Numbered from the stretch's first letter, positions 45,845 through 55,946 are shown. The stretch is DNA of 64,000 nt from Pseudomonadota bacterium (GCA_027623555.1 JAQBSZ010000011.1:1-64000); one strand, 5' to 3'. Translations and numbers: made by a program. Notes: generated by a model not told the origin, from the letters alone.

Positions 45845-47364
45845 ATGAGAATCTGCGCGAGCAGCTTTTGTTGTTGCCTGAATATTTTCAGGGGCACCTG
45901 GCACTGACTCTCATCGCACTGACGCTGGGGATCGCTATCAGTATTCCTTTGGGAATCTGGGCGACCCAATCGCCAGCGCTGAAACGGCCCCTACTGATTA
46001 CCGTCAGCATCATTCAAACTGTTCCCAGTATTGCAATCCTGGCGCTGGTAGTCGCTCTGTTAGGTGGCCAGATTGGACTGTTGCCAGCGATCGTCGCACT
46101 CGTGTTGTATTGCATGCTCCCTATCGTACGCAATACAGTCACCGGCCTGGAAACAATCGCCCCAGATGTGTTGGAGGCGGCTCGAGGTATTGGCATGTCG
46201 CCGCGTCAAATTCTCACCCGGGTAAGATTGCCTCTGGCGCTGCCGGTGATTATCGCCGGCATTCGCACCGCGGCTGTCTGGACAGTGGGCCTTGCTACAC
46301 TTTCCACGCTGGTTGGCGCTACCAGCTTTGGTAACTATATCTTTACCGGTCTGCAGACTCGCAACCTGGTCGCGGTGACCGTAGGTAGTGTTGCCGCAGC
46401 GGTAATGGCAGTCGCTCTGGATTCAATAATCGGTGGCATTCAATGGCTGACCGAAAATCGTAGCCAGGAGGCTTCGAGTCAACAGTTCAAACGGGCCAGA
46501 TTGGCCGTACTGTTTGGTATCGTGGCTGGATTCTCGCTGGCAGCCTATAGCTTGCTGCCGAAACCATCCGCCGATTTCGTCATCGGCGGAAAACCCTTCA
46601 CAGAGCAGTACATACTGGCAGGGTTGCTCGCCGCTGAACTGCAGAATGCAGGGTTCTCGGTCGATCAGCGCCTCGGTCTTGGCACCGATATATTGTACGA
46701 GGCTACCGCCAATGGCTCGGTAGATGCCTACGTCGAATATTCGGGCACAATCTGGTCAAATCGTATGCGCGAGACAGAAAACCCAGGTAAAGAAGTAGTG
46801 CTCGAGGCGGCCGCGAACTTCCTTGAAGAGAACGATGGCATGGTGAGCATCGGCCCGCTGGGTTTCCAGAATCTGTACACTTTGGCGATGCGCAGAGACC
46901 GGGCCGAGGAGTTGGGAATTGAGACTATAGATGACCTGCTCCCCGTCGCCAGAACCCTGATTGCAGCAGGTGATCTGGAATTTTTTGGCCGTCTGGAATG
47001 GATCTCTCTAAGAGACACTTACAATATAGACTTCGCCGAAAAACTTACCTTCAGTCCCACGCTCATGTATGCCGCTATCGATGAGCGCCAGGTAGACCTT
47101 ATTGCTGGCTACACTACCGATGGGCGCATTGCTGCCTACGACCTGAAGACTATTGAAGATTCCCGTAATGCAATACTGCCCTACGACAGCATGCTGCTGT
47201 CCTCGGCGACCGCCGCACAGAATCCCGAGTTTATGAGTACGCTCAGTGCGCTGGTCAACAAGATATCAGATAATGCGATGCGGGAAGCAAACCGGCTGGT
47301 CGATGTTGATGGCAGGTCGGTAAGCGATGCGGTGGCCTATTTACAAAGTATTATCAGACCGTGA
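45841..47364 (+). CDS. fused permease-substrate-binding protein of an osmoprotectant ABC importer
   Basis: 507 residues in one chain. Residues 1-220 form the permease, with five or six helices and the EAA-type loop LEAARGIGMSPRQILTRVRLPLALP; residues ~250-505 are an OpuAC-like binding domain that begins FVIGGKPFTEQYILAGLLA. This fusion of OpuCB and OpuCC-type parts is known in this family and keeps the binding domain tethered on the periplasmic side. Start is by ATGA coupling with the ATP-binding gene. The ligand is probably a quaternary amine but the aromatic cage residues cannot be verified by eye. Confidence 0.9.
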   Translation: MNENLREQLLLLPEYFQGHLALTLIALTLGIAISIPLGIWATQSPALKRPLLITVSIIQTVPSIAILALVVALLGGQIGLLPAIVALVLYCMLPIVRNTVTGLETIAPDVLEAARGIGMSPRQILTRVRLPLALPVIIAGIRTAAVWTVGLATLSTLVGATSFGNYIFTGLQTRNLVAVTVGSVAAAVMAVALDSIIGGIQWLTENRSQEASSQQFKRARLAVLFGIVAGFSLAAYSLLPKPSADFVIGGKPFTEQYILAGLLAAELQNAGFSVDQRLGLGTDILYEATANGSVDAYVEYSGTIWSNRMRETENPGKEVVLEAAANFLEENDGMVSIGPLGFQNLYTLAMRRDRAEELGIETIDDLLPVARTLIAAGDLEFFGRLEWISLRDTYNIDFAEKLTFSPTLMYAAIDERQVDLIAGYTTDGRIAAYDLKTIEDSRNAILPYDSMLLSSATAAQNPEFMSTLSALVNKISDNAMREANRLVDVDGRSVSDAVAYLQSIIRP

Positions 47365-47385
47365 TTCAACGAACCATTTTTGTTG

Positions 47386-49647
47386 TTAAGGTTGAATGGT
47401 AAAAGGCACGCCATCTGAACTGTAGACCAGTTCACCCGTAGCTGGAATCTGGTAAGCAAAGAATACCGTCAGTGCGGCAGAATCCACGCCGAAGTTGCCG
47501 GGCACGAAGTCGCTGAACGCGATCAGTTCCTCGGAGGCATTCAACGCCCTGGGCTGGATATTGCCGCCGAGTGTCTCCAGCGCACCATCCCAAACCTGGT
47601 AACCACCCTGGGCATCGCGATAGAAGAATCCCAGCCCGTCGGCTGCGATCACCACGTAGGTTATACCCACCTGCCCCTGGTGTTCGCTGGGTATCAGCAG
47701 TGTTGCCCTGACATCGATTGAATCTTGCGAGTTGAACAGTGAAACCGGAGTTTCCGAATCTCCAGTGCGGGTGGCAGCACCGAACATTATCAGGTTGGAA
47801 GTACCATTGGTTGCGGTGACATCGAGAATTCGGGAAGCACGGTGTGCAGCGATCTGGAATCGTGTGTGGTTGATGGTGTGCACCGCATCGGCACCGAGTT
47901 CACTATTGGTTCGAATGACTCCACAGGGCATGCCGTTGCAGCCGCTATTTGAAGGATTGGAAAACAATGGCAGCTGGGTCGAACCAGGATAATCGGTCTC
48001 GCTCGCCATAATGGTGGCAAACGACCCATCCACACCATGACCCAGTGACCAGGCAAACGTGCCCTCGGCTCCTGCTTGGCGCCGGGAATGATTGAGCCCA
48101 AAATTATGCCCCAGTTCATGAGCGAGGGTGAGATCATCACAGCCGCTTCCCCCTCCAGCCGGAAAACCATGAAGATACAAGATGGCATAGAGTTCCGAAT
48201 CAGCGAGCGACGGGTGGAATAATTCTCCCCGATAACCGATGCCACCGGTTGAGGCCAGGCCACACAGGTTACCCGTTGAAAATTTCCCATCGATCAGCAC
48301 GACGATGTCAGCGCCGATCTGCGAGCGTAATTCCGCCACCGACTGGAACGCAGGATCGGTAGCATCGGACAAGGCATCGAGGGCGGTATTAAGGTTATTT
48401 GCCACGTTGTAGTCGACGAATCCATAGTACACGGGACGGAAACTTGCCATGGCGCCACTGTTCGCATAGTAGCCATTGGTAATCTGTACGAGTTGATTTA
48501 TTGCAGTCTCGGGTGATGGGTGGGTGATGTCATTCAGAAATTTCTGCGTGTAGAGAAACATCAGATCGACTTCGGGTTTGAAATCAGCGGCAACCACTGA
48601 CGCGCTATTATTGGGATCGGTATTGGTTATGATCTCATTAAAATCGGTAATGCCATCGCCATCGCTATCGGCCAGGGTTTCCTTGTTCACGAATATAAAT
48701 GCGTTCTGTTGCACAAACTGTCCAGAAAGATTGCCTACAAACACGCCACTGGCAATTTGCGGATAAGAGATATCGGTAATGCGCACAGTATAGTTAAAGG
48801 TGGTACTGGCACCGGGAGCCAGGCTGCCAATGGTACAGGCGATAGTAGGTTGAGCACCGGTAGAGCCAACCGAACAACCCGGACTGCTGCTAATAAAGTC
48901 CGTCTCATCAAGCACAAAGAGTACGTTGACTTTCTCGTTGCTGATTGTGGAACTCAGATTATTGGTAATTTGTATGGATACACTTACCTGGTCGCCAACC
49001 GAGGTATTGATCTGGGTGCCGCTATCACCGCCACTTGATGTCATAGTTTGAACGACAGTGACATCTCCACCGCTTAACGCGGAGTAATCAGTCAGTGGCG
49101 CGAAGCGTCCTGCCTGGCGTGACCGGTAACCCCCATCATCGCTGGGCAGATAAGTGAAATCCCTGGACAGAGAATAGACCCAGCCGACGAAGGCATCGCC
49201 ATTTCCAGTTGGAACTGCCTGCAGTTGATATTTACCCCCAGGGCTGTAGATAGTGGCCAATACGACTTGCGAATTTTGCGTCAACGAGAAGGCGAATTGC
49301 TGATCCTGATCTTTGAAGCCACCATTCCAACCGCGATCCCCATTCAGATAGTCGTTGCTATCCTCAATCAGGTAACTGAACTGTTGGTTGAGCGCGACCT
49401 CAATTATCAGCGAATCGTCGAGAAGTAATTCGTCGAACAGCAATTCAGAGAGTAACACCGCTTGTTGGGTATCCGTGGCGTTCGGCAATTGAATCTCAGA
49501 CAATTGCTCTGGGTACAGGCCAGGATCGACCAGTTCCCAGAGCGTCTGGTTATCGGCAGAGGCAAGCTGTGTATTGAGAACACTGGCTAGCATAGCCAGC
49601 CAAGCGAACAATCTAGTGTGGGTAAAATTCAGTTCAAATCGATACAT
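47386..49647 (-). CDS. exported metzincin (M12-like) metallopeptidase with beta domain
   Basis: 753 residues. Signal region (FAWLAMLASVLNTQLASA), then an N-terminal domain, a DUF11-like beta domain (residues ~220-330, TITNNLS, VRITDISYPQIASGVFVGN), a thrombospondin-type Ca-binding stretch (DSDGDGITDFNE), and a metzincin catalytic domain with HELGHNFGLNH (about residues 508-518) and a Met-turn ATIMAS. The final ~150 residues form another beta domain. It probably is secreted to the surface or medium to degrade proteins. Start at 49647 avoids overlap with the upstream GNAT gene stop (49653); 49665 is the alternative. Confidence 0.85.
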   Translation of the reverse strand: MYRFELNFTHTRLFAWLAMLASVLNTQLASADNQTLWELVDPGLYPEQLSEIQLPNATDTQQAVLLSELLFDELLLDDSLIIEVALNQQFSYLIEDSNDYLNGDRGWNGGFKDQDQQFAFSLTQNSQVVLATIYSPGGKYQLQAVPTGNGDAFVGWVYSLSRDFTYLPSDDGGYRSRQAGRFAPLTDYSALSGGDVTVVQTMTSSGGDSGTQINTSVGDQVSVSIQITNNLSSTISNEKVNVLFVLDETDFISSSPGCSVGSTGAQPTIACTIGSLAPGASTTFNYTVRITDISYPQIASGVFVGNLSGQFVQQNAFIFVNKETLADSDGDGITDFNEIITNTDPNNSASVVAADFKPEVDLMFLYTQKFLNDITHPSPETAINQLVQITNGYYANSGAMASFRPVYYGFVDYNVANNLNTALDALSDATDPAFQSVAELRSQIGADIVVLIDGKFSTGNLCGLASTGGIGYRGELFHPSLADSELYAILYLHGFPAGGGSGCDDLTLAHELGHNFGLNHSRRQAGAEGTFAWSLGHGVDGSFATIMASETDYPGSTQLPLFSNPSNSGCNGMPCGVIRTNSELGADAVHTINHTRFQIAAHRASRILDVTATNGTSNLIMFGAATRTGDSETPVSLFNSQDSIDVRATLLIPSEHQGQVGITYVVIAADGLGFFYRDAQGGYQVWDGALETLGGNIQPRALNASEELIAFSDFVPGNFGVDSAALTVFFAYQIPATGELVYSSDGVPFTIQP

Positions 49648-49652
49648 AAAAT

Positions 49653-50201
49653 CTACTGCGTACATAAGGAATAGTGAAGGACATCTGATTTTCCCGAAAG
49701 CTCAAGATTTGGAAACTCGATGTGATTCGATAATTTTGCTTCCAGATTAAAACCGCACTTCTCAAGTACCCTGACCGAGGCAATGTGCTCGGGATGACAC
49801 AGTGCATAGACGCTCGATATTGGCAGACCACGTGCGATTTCAACGATAGCATGCAATGCTTCGGTGGCATAGCCAGATCCCCAGGAGTCCCTTGCCAGTA
49901 CGTATCCAGTGGATGCCAGTGCTTTCGATTCGTATTCGAGGCCGGTGCCTCCCAGCAGCCTGTCGTTCATTTTATCGAAAATCAGATAGGGACCGACTTG
50001 ATCCTGTTCCCATTTCTGATTGCTGTACTGAAGAAACTCCAAGGTCTGTTCTACCCAATCATGGCGCGCCCAACCCAGGAAGCGCGTGACATCCACGTCA
50101 CTGTCATAGCGAGTGAACACCGACTCAGCATCGTCTAATCGGGGGCGTCTGATAAACAGCCGTTCGGTAGTGAGAGTCTCAGGAGCCGAAATAGTTTCCA
50201 T
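49653..50201 (-). CDS. GNAT-family N-acetyltransferase
   Basis: 182 residues with RimJ/RimL-type wording: LTTERLFIRRPRLDDAESVF near the start, YVLARDSWGSGYATEALHAIVE as the acetyl-CoA-binding motif (R/Q-x-x-G-x-G/A variant, WGSGYA), and HPEHIASVRVLEKCGFNLEA. Typical of single-domain acetyltransferases acting on protein N-termini or amino groups. The ATG overlaps nothing on its 5' side and the 3' end abuts the metzincin start, so the two may be cotranscribed. Confidence 0.88.
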   Translation of the reverse strand: METISAPETLTTERLFIRRPRLDDAESVFTRYDSDVDVTRFLGWARHDWVEQTLEFLQYSNQKWEQDQVGPYLIFDKMNDRLLGGTGLEYESKALASTGYVLARDSWGSGYATEALHAIVEIARGLPISSVYALCHPEHIASVRVLEKCGFNLEAKLSNHIEFPNLELSGKSDVLHYSLCTQ

Positions 50202-50305
50202 GGCTTAAGTCTACTACTATTGCCGCAACGGCATCGTAGTGGAATCAGCTGTGCAGCAGGTGCTGTCTCATGAAATGAAATACTAACGGTACGCTGTTTC
50301 CAGGC

Positions 50306-50740
50306 TTATTCTTCTGGTATGAACACAGTAAGTACATCTACTGTGGCGCCATGTAAAAGTTTGACGGCGGTCGATCCGAGCATGACCTTCCAACCGGAAT
50401 GCCCATGGCTGCCAATTACGATGGCATCGGCCTTGAGTTGGTCCTGCAGCTCTCGAATTTTCACGGCCGGTGTTCCCAACAAGGTATGTTGTCGGGACTT
50501 GTCGATTCCCGTCTTGTCTCCCAGTTCCTGCAGAAGATTGGCCGAGCTTTCGAGAATCTTATTCTGTAAATCTATTGGATTTATCGAGTAGGACTCCATA
50601 CCCCACACAGTGGGAATCGGTTCGACTACATGGGCGATTTCCAGTCTGTTCAGGTCGTTGCCAACCAATTCGAGGGCCCTGTCTACGACACGCCTCGAGC
50701 TATCCGAAAAATCGACTGCCACAATCACCTTGTTATACAT
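50306..50740 (-). CDS. universal stress protein (UspA family)
   Basis: 144 residues. It starts YNKVIVAVDFSDSSRRVVDRAL and has the nucleotide-binding motif GSHGHSGWKVMLGSTAVKLL (the G-x2-G-x9-G-S/T pattern), so it probably binds ATP. Usp proteins respond to starvation, oxidative stress or anaerobiosis. It is divergent from the membrane Cys-motif gene at 51001. Confidence 0.93.
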   Translation of the reverse strand: MYNKVIVAVDFSDSSRRVVDRALELVGNDLNRLEIAHVVEPIPTVWGMESYSINPIDLQNKILESSANLLQELGDKTGIDKSRQHTLLGTPAVKIRELQDQLKADAIVIGSHGHSGWKVMLGSTAVKLLHGATVDVLTVFIPEE

Positions 50741-51000
50741 GCGTTTGTTTCTCCTGGATTCAGTCTATGAGTTTCTTTATAAGCCTATTCCGAAGCAAAA
50801 ACTATGCTCGCAGATCTATTTGTTGTTGTGGCCTTCGAACCGGTTTTCCATGCACAATACTAGTAGATAAACGCGGGCGATACTTGATTGAAATCAAGGC
50901 AATGGAGTGGACCAGCCCACATGATGGCATATCTTGCGTCAATGGCAACCCAGTTTGTGGTTCTGCCAGTCAGGCGGCTCCAATTGGAGGAAACCCGGTA

Positions 51001-51585
51001 ATGAACGATCAACTGAAGATGATTCTGGACAAGATGTCGTTGCTGGAAGCAGAGTTGCATGATGAATTAAAATCCAGCCAGCAGCGCTTTCAGGAGCGCT
51101 TTGTGGCGAGTGTGGCGGAACTAAGACGTTCGGCCCTGAATGCGCAACAACGACTGGAGACCAGGTCATATAAGGTGTTCACTCTAATATTCTGGCGCCA
51201 CGTGGCTTCCATTCCCTTCATCTATATCATGGTGGTGCCATTCGTATTTATGGACTTGATGCTGACGATCTATCAGCAGGCCTGCTTTCGTTTATATGGA
51301 GTGCCGCTTGCCAGGCGCGCCGAACACTTCGTCATCGACCGACACTTGTTGGACAACCTGAACCTGGTGGATAAACTGAATTGCATGTATTGCGGGTACG
51401 GAACCGGATTGTTTTCCTATGGCCGGGAGATTATTTCCAAGACTGAACAATACTGGTGCCCGATAAAACATGCCCAGAAAACTCTCTCTGCTTCGCAGCG
51501 TTATAATGAGTTTCTCGAATATGGCGATACCGAGGAATACCACAGGAAAGTGGCAGAGTACCGAGAAGAACTCAGGAAGGAATAA
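51001..51585 (+). CDS. conserved membrane-associated protein with CxxC motif, unknown function
   Basis: 194 residues. A charged coiled N-terminus, one membrane segment (VASIPFIYIMVVPFVFMDLML), then LARRAEHFVIDRHLL, LNCMYCGYGTGLFSYGREI and EQYWCPIKHAQK. The CxYCGY ... WCPIKHA combination is one I recognise from an unnamed family in Proteobacteria; the Cys residues could bind a metal or heme-like group. I start at 51001 because GGAGG precedes it; the frame is open from 50470, but that part is mostly antisense to the Usp gene. Confidence 0.72.
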   Translation: MNDQLKMILDKMSLLEAELHDELKSSQQRFQERFVASVAELRRSALNAQQRLETRSYKVFTLIFWRHVASIPFIYIMVVPFVFMDLMLTIYQQACFRLYGVPLARRAEHFVIDRHLLDNLNLVDKLNCMYCGYGTGLFSYGREIISKTEQYWCPIKHAQKTLSASQRYNEFLEYGDTEEYHRKVAEYREELRKE

Positions 51586-51722
51586 TAGAGGCTGATCTCA
51601 GAATGCTTCCCGGTTACCCCGTAATTGGCGTTCCGACAGAAAACAATTTTTTGAATCGCAAACTGATAACCAGTTGCCGATCCATGCAACCGACAACTGG
51701 TTTTCTCGCATGCAGTATTTCT

Positions 51723-52952
51723 CTATTTGTAAATGGCAGCGCGTGCGCCTGCGTGCACCTGCAGGGAATAGAGAATATCGCTGTTCTGAATCATGCCGAT
51801 GAATACGACGTTCTCTACTGGATCGATCCAGAACCAGGAACCGGCAATTCCCCACCACCAGTGAGTGCCGACTGGCGCGCCCTGGTAAGCCTGCGAATCA
51901 TTCACAATGGCGAAGTCCAGGCCAAATACATTACCGGGATAGAGCTGTCCTATGTTTGGCACAGCGTCGGGTAACTGATTGCTGCGCATTAGCTGCACTG
52001 CCTTTGCGGAAAGAATGCGCTTGCCATTCAGCGTTCCACCATTGAGATGCATCTGGGCGAATTTCATGTAATCCGCCGCCGTAGAAGTCAGACCACCACC
52101 ACCGGAGAGGAATTTCGGAGGACTAAGAAATGAACCATTGTCGGTGCGAGCCAGGGTACCATCCTGCCTGGGATTGTACTGACGGGACAGGCGGCTGGCG
52201 TTTTCAGCCTTCACGTAAAATCCGGTATCGACCATTCCCAGCGGATCGAACAGCCGCTCCTGCAGGAACCTATCAAAGGTTTGACCCGAAAGCTTCTCTA
52301 CCATGTAGCCCTGTACATCGACCGAGATGCTATAGACCCATTGCGTACCTGGCTGGTAACTCAGTGGGATGTCACCGAGCGCGGGAATGGATTCCGCCAG
52401 AGTGTAGTTGGGCAGATTCATAATGCCCGCCTTGGCATAGGCATTGGCGATGGGTCCCTGGGACAGTGGTGGAGTATAGAGCAGGCCGCCGGTGTGACTC
52501 ATCAACTCACGTACAGTCATCGGATGATTGGCTTGCTCAGTCACCCAGCTGCCATCGTCATTCTGCGACACGAATACTTCCATGCCAGCCAGCTCCGGCA
52601 GATGCTTCTCAACAGGATCGTCCAGTTGGAACTTGCCTTCGTCATACAACATCATCAGCGCTGTGCCGGTGATTGGCTTGGTCATGGAGAAGATGCGAAA
52701 GATCGTAGCGTCGCTCATGGGAACCTGATCTTCGACATTCTGGTAGCCCAGGGCTCTGGTCATCTTGACCTCACCGTCTTGAGCGACCATGACTACGGCG
52801 CCGGAGAGTTTGTTCGCATCGATGCGCGCTTGCAGGTCGGCGGTTACGGCATCCAGATTGGATTTATCAATATCCGCAAAGGAAATTGCAGTAGCCAATG
52901 CCAGAGCAACAGCGACCACGATTTGGATTAGTTTGTAGTTGGTACTCCTCAT
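51723..52952 (-). CDS. exported serine hydrolase (class C beta-lactamase/esterase family)
   Basis: 409 residues. The signal (LIQIVVAVALALATAISFAD) is followed by the SxxK motif SMTK (S89-K92), a YSI motif in WVYSISVDVQGY and a later HWWWGIAGSWFW instead of the classic KTG. The wording fits the esterase EstB/penicillin-binding-like branch more than true beta-lactamases. It probably hydrolyses small esters or muropeptide-like amides in the periplasm. Start at 52952; the frame opens at 52976. Confidence 0.87.
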   Translation of the reverse strand: MRSTNYKLIQIVVAVALALATAISFADIDKSNLDAVTADLQARIDANKLSGAVVMVAQDGEVKMTRALGYQNVEDQVPMSDATIFRIFSMTKPITGTALMMLYDEGKFQLDDPVEKHLPELAGMEVFVSQNDDGSWVTEQANHPMTVRELMSHTGGLLYTPPLSQGPIANAYAKAGIMNLPNYTLAESIPALGDIPLSYQPGTQWVYSISVDVQGYMVEKLSGQTFDRFLQERLFDPLGMVDTGFYVKAENASRLSRQYNPRQDGTLARTDNGSFLSPPKFLSGGGGLTSTAADYMKFAQMHLNGGTLNGKRILSAKAVQLMRSNQLPDAVPNIGQLYPGNVFGLDFAIVNDSQAYQGAPVGTHWWWGIAGSWFWIDPVENVVFIGMIQNSDILYSLQVHAGARAAIYK

Positions 52953-53108
52953 CTTCGAGGCCCCCTTTGAATACACGTTAGTCGAAACTTAAGAGGCCGT
53001 ATTAGAGCATCAAAAGCAGCAATAATGAAGGATAGCGAGCCAGCCCTGCCGGACTCCGGGATGAACGGAGAGAGGGCAGGATGCAGAAGAAGAGAGTTCG
53101 GCAGGATG

Positions 53109-54584
53109 CTAATCGGGCAGCGGGTAGCGGTCCAGCAGCTTCTGTATCGCGTCTTCGGTGACTCGTGAGCTGACGATGCTCATACCGCGGTGAATGCCAT
53201 GGGCAATAACCAGCGGTGTGTGCCCGAATTCGTTCTCCTGACTCCAGATGGAAATCTCCGCACCATTGTCATGCAGATATTGAACTACCGACGGCACGTG
53301 TTTGTAGGCTGCGCCGTGCATGGCCGTGTTGCCACGATCATCCACGGCATTGATGTCACTGCCGAGACTGAGCACAAATTGAACCGCTTCCAACACTTCA
53401 CTCTCGGTGCCGGGGTCTTCACCGGGAGCCCCTGTACCAAGACCGGCAGCGACCATCAGGGCGGTGCTGTCATCCATGTTCGGAATATGCGGATCTGCAC
53501 CCAGTTCGACGAGCAGGCGCATGAGGTCGACATCGGCGGTTCTCGCCGCCAACAGGAACGGTGTACCGCCGACCATGTTCAAGTCACTGACGCCAACAGG
53601 GGGACGGGTGCTTGCCTGTGCATCGAGATCGGCACCATGAACTACTAACAGTCGCACAAACTCCAGGCTGCCAATCTTTCCAGATCCTTCCGGAGCGGGA
53701 TTATTACTACCTGCCTGGCCGGCCTTGCGCACCCAGGATACCTGGTGCAGAGGCGTCCAGCCCAGCGGGGCATAGTTGGGATCGGCACCATGCTCGAGAA
53801 GCAGGGCGGCGGTTTCGAAATGACCGCTTCCCGCGGCCAGCAGCAACGGTGTCATTCCGGTCTGTTCGGCTGAACTCAGACCGCTCTCAGTGACTTCGGC
53901 GGCCCGTGAGGGCAGAGTCTCATTCACACTGGCGCCCAGATTTATCAAGGAGTCGACCAGTTCGGTGTGACCTTCCCGAGCAGCGAACAGTAGTGCCGAG
54001 AAGCCTTTTTCTGACCGGGCGGTCAAATCGGCGCCATTGGCAATCAGCAGCTCAGAGACTTCCTGGTTGCCTTCGCCTGCAGCCCACATTAGGGCAGTCT
54101 GACCGCGCCAGCTTTCCCTGGCATTGACATCAGCGCCGTGGTCAATAAGCAATTGCACAACCTCGACAACCCCCGTGCGCGCCGCGGTCATCAAAGCCGA
54201 CTCATCTTCACCCATGGTGGTATTGGCATGGGCTCCGGCATCCAGCAGCAGGCTCACCAGTGCTGCACTGCCATTATTCGCCGCCAGTGACAGCGCGGCG
54301 ACCTCGTAGCGATTCTTCGCGTTGACATCGGCACCGGCGTTCAACAGCAGCCTGACCATTTCGGCGTTGTCTCGATGCACAGCCCAGTGCAGGGCGCGGG
54401 TACCATCGCTCTGGCTCGCATTCACGTCGGCATTGAGATCAAGCAGCGTACGAAACGCGGATAGGTCTTGCTGCTCAACCGCTTCGATCAGGCGAGTATC
54501 CTGTTGGCCCAGTGCGGTGGATATAAATGCGCTACCCATAACAATCAGGAAAATTCTGCTGGGGATGCCGACGCTGAATTTCAT
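53109..54584 (-). CDS. exported ankyrin-repeat protein
   Basis: 491 residues with a signal peptide (IFLIVMGSAFISTALGQQ). About ten ankyrin repeats follow (DGTRALHWAVHRDNAEMVRLLLNAGADVNA and similar, with the TALH/LL-GAD pattern). The last repeats are spaced by loops near residues 230-260 and 320-345. It is the last gene of a minus-strand cluster after DUF1592 and DUF1552 proteins (21 bp gap), so it likely is a protein-binding partner of that pair in the periplasm. Confidence 0.9.
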   Translation of the reverse strand: MKFSVGIPSRIFLIVMGSAFISTALGQQDTRLIEAVEQQDLSAFRTLLDLNADVNASQSDGTRALHWAVHRDNAEMVRLLLNAGADVNAKNRYEVAALSLAANNGSAALVSLLLDAGAHANTTMGEDESALMTAARTGVVEVVQLLIDHGADVNARESWRGQTALMWAAGEGNQEVSELLIANGADLTARSEKGFSALLFAAREGHTELVDSLINLGASVNETLPSRAAEVTESGLSSAEQTGMTPLLLAAGSGHFETAALLLEHGADPNYAPLGWTPLHQVSWVRKAGQAGSNNPAPEGSGKIGSLEFVRLLVVHGADLDAQASTRPPVGVSDLNMVGGTPFLLAARTADVDLMRLLVELGADPHIPNMDDSTALMVAAGLGTGAPGEDPGTESEVLEAVQFVLSLGSDINAVDDRGNTAMHGAAYKHVPSVVQYLHDNGAEISIWSQENEFGHTPLVIAHGIHRGMSIVSSRVTEDAIQKLLDRYPLPD

Positions 54585-54605
54585 CTAGGTGTCCTCTGCG
54601 TATTC

Positions 54606-55946
54606 TTATGCCGTGGGGTGAAACAGCTCATCGACCCGGCCGGTATTATCGGCGAAGCCTTCCAGGTGGACACTCATGCTATCCAGCAGACTCAAATGCA
54701 GGTTCGCCAATGGCGTCTGTTCCTGGTAGCGGATGTGGCGGCCACCGGATATGCCGGTATTCGCGCCACTGGCCAATACGATCGGCAGGTTAGAGTGATC
54801 GTGGATGTCCGGATTACCCATGCCACTGCCCATCAGGTAAGTCGTGTTATCCAACAGCGTGCCATTGCCTTCATCCACAGCGTCGAGTCGCTCCAACAAG
54901 TATCCAAAGAGTGACACATGGTACTGGTTTATCTTGGCCAGTTTCTCCAGTTGCACCGGGTCATTGCCGTGGTGCGAAACAGGATGATGGGGCTCGGTCA
55001 CGCCGATCTGTGGATAGGTGCGGGTACTGGCCTCTCTCGCCAGTTGAAAGGAGACGACTCGGGTCAGGTCGGCCTGCAGGGCCAGCGTCTGCAGATCGAT
55101 CATGAGTTTTACATGATCTTCCCAGTCCGCAGGGATACTGGAAGGCCGTGAGAGCTCAGGCAGCGGCGCGGCTTCGGTTTGCTGCTGCGCCATCTGAATG
55201 CGCCGTTCGACTTCGCGCACGGTGGACAGGTATTCATCGACTTTAACGCGATCACCAGCACCGAGCTTGTTCTGGTAATTCGCGATGTCCTCCATCACCC
55301 AGTCTAACAGGCTGGCATTCTTGGACAGCTCCGCCTGGCGCTGCTGCGGCGTGCCACCATCGCCGAACAGACGTTCGAACAGTATGCGCGGATCGGCTTC
55401 GGTAGGCAGAGGTGTGGTGGGCGAGGACCAGGACAGGCTGTTCTGATACACACAGGCATAGCCATTGTCACAGTTACCCACCAGCGAGATCAGGTCGGTA
55501 CCCAGTTCCAGCGAGGGGAAGGGTGTTTCTCCGCCAATTCTCTGTGCTGCAATCTGGTCGACCGTGGTGCCCAGCTCGTAGTCGCTTCCCTCGGTGCGTT
55601 TGGCCTGTACACAGCTTAGAAACGCGCAATTGGATGACGCATGGTTACCGGTGGTGTAGGCATCGCGAATCTCCAGGTTGGACATCACAGTAATCTTGTC
55701 CAGGAAAGGATTCAGCGCCGCCAGTGACGGCGTGAGCGCGCCAAGCCGGCCAACCGTTTCGGGCACCCAGGGGTCCGGATTCATCCCCATGGGAATATAG
55801 AAGTAGCCGAGGCGACGGGTAACCTCGGCGGCCGAACCTGACTGCGCCAGCGCCGGTACCATGGCATCCAGCATTGGCAGAGCGACCGCCGCACCGAGGC
55901 CACGCAGAAACGTGCGGCGGGGTAAGGCTTTCTTGGTGATGATCAT
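54606..55946 (-). CDS. DUF1552-family Tat-exported protein
   Basis: 446 residues with a Tat signal (PRRTFLRGLGAAVALPMLD). The rest matches DUF1552: YFYIPMGMNPDPW, LEIRDAYTTGNHASSNCAFLS, QIAAQRIGG, CDNGYACVYQNSLSW and VTEPHHPVSHHGND. Members have a sulfatase/phosphatase-like (DUF1501-related) fold and always pair with the DUF1592 protein; function is not established. Its first codon overlaps the DUF1592 stop (ATGA). Confidence 0.92.
   Translation of the reverse strand: MIITKKALPRRTFLRGLGAAVALPMLDAMVPALAQSGSAAEVTRRLGYFYIPMGMNPDPWVPETVGRLGALTPSLAALNPFLDKITVMSNLEIRDAYTTGNHASSNCAFLSCVQAKRTEGSDYELGTTVDQIAAQRIGGETPFPSLELGTDLISLVGNCDNGYACVYQNSLSWSSPTTPLPTEADPRILFERLFGDGGTPQQRQAELSKNASLLDWVMEDIANYQNKLGAGDRVKVDEYLSTVREVERRIQMAQQQTEAAPLPELSRPSSIPADWEDHVKLMIDLQTLALQADLTRVVSFQLAREASTRTYPQIGVTEPHHPVSHHGNDPVQLEKLAKINQYHVSLFGYLLERLDAVDEGNGTLLDNTTYLMGSGMGNPDIHDHSNLPIVLASGANTGISGGRHIRYQEQTPLANLHLSLLDSMSVHLEGFADNTGRVDELFHPTA

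Noticed and set aside
47364-47397. ATTCAAC/GTTGAAT inverted repeat between convergent genes
   Set aside because: Short AT-rich arms with a long loop and no proper T-run at the end; too weak for a terminator call.
50470-51000. Long 5' extension of the 51001 gene
   Set aside because: It lies antisense to the Usp gene, looks non-coding, and a good ribosome binding site precedes the ATG at 51001.
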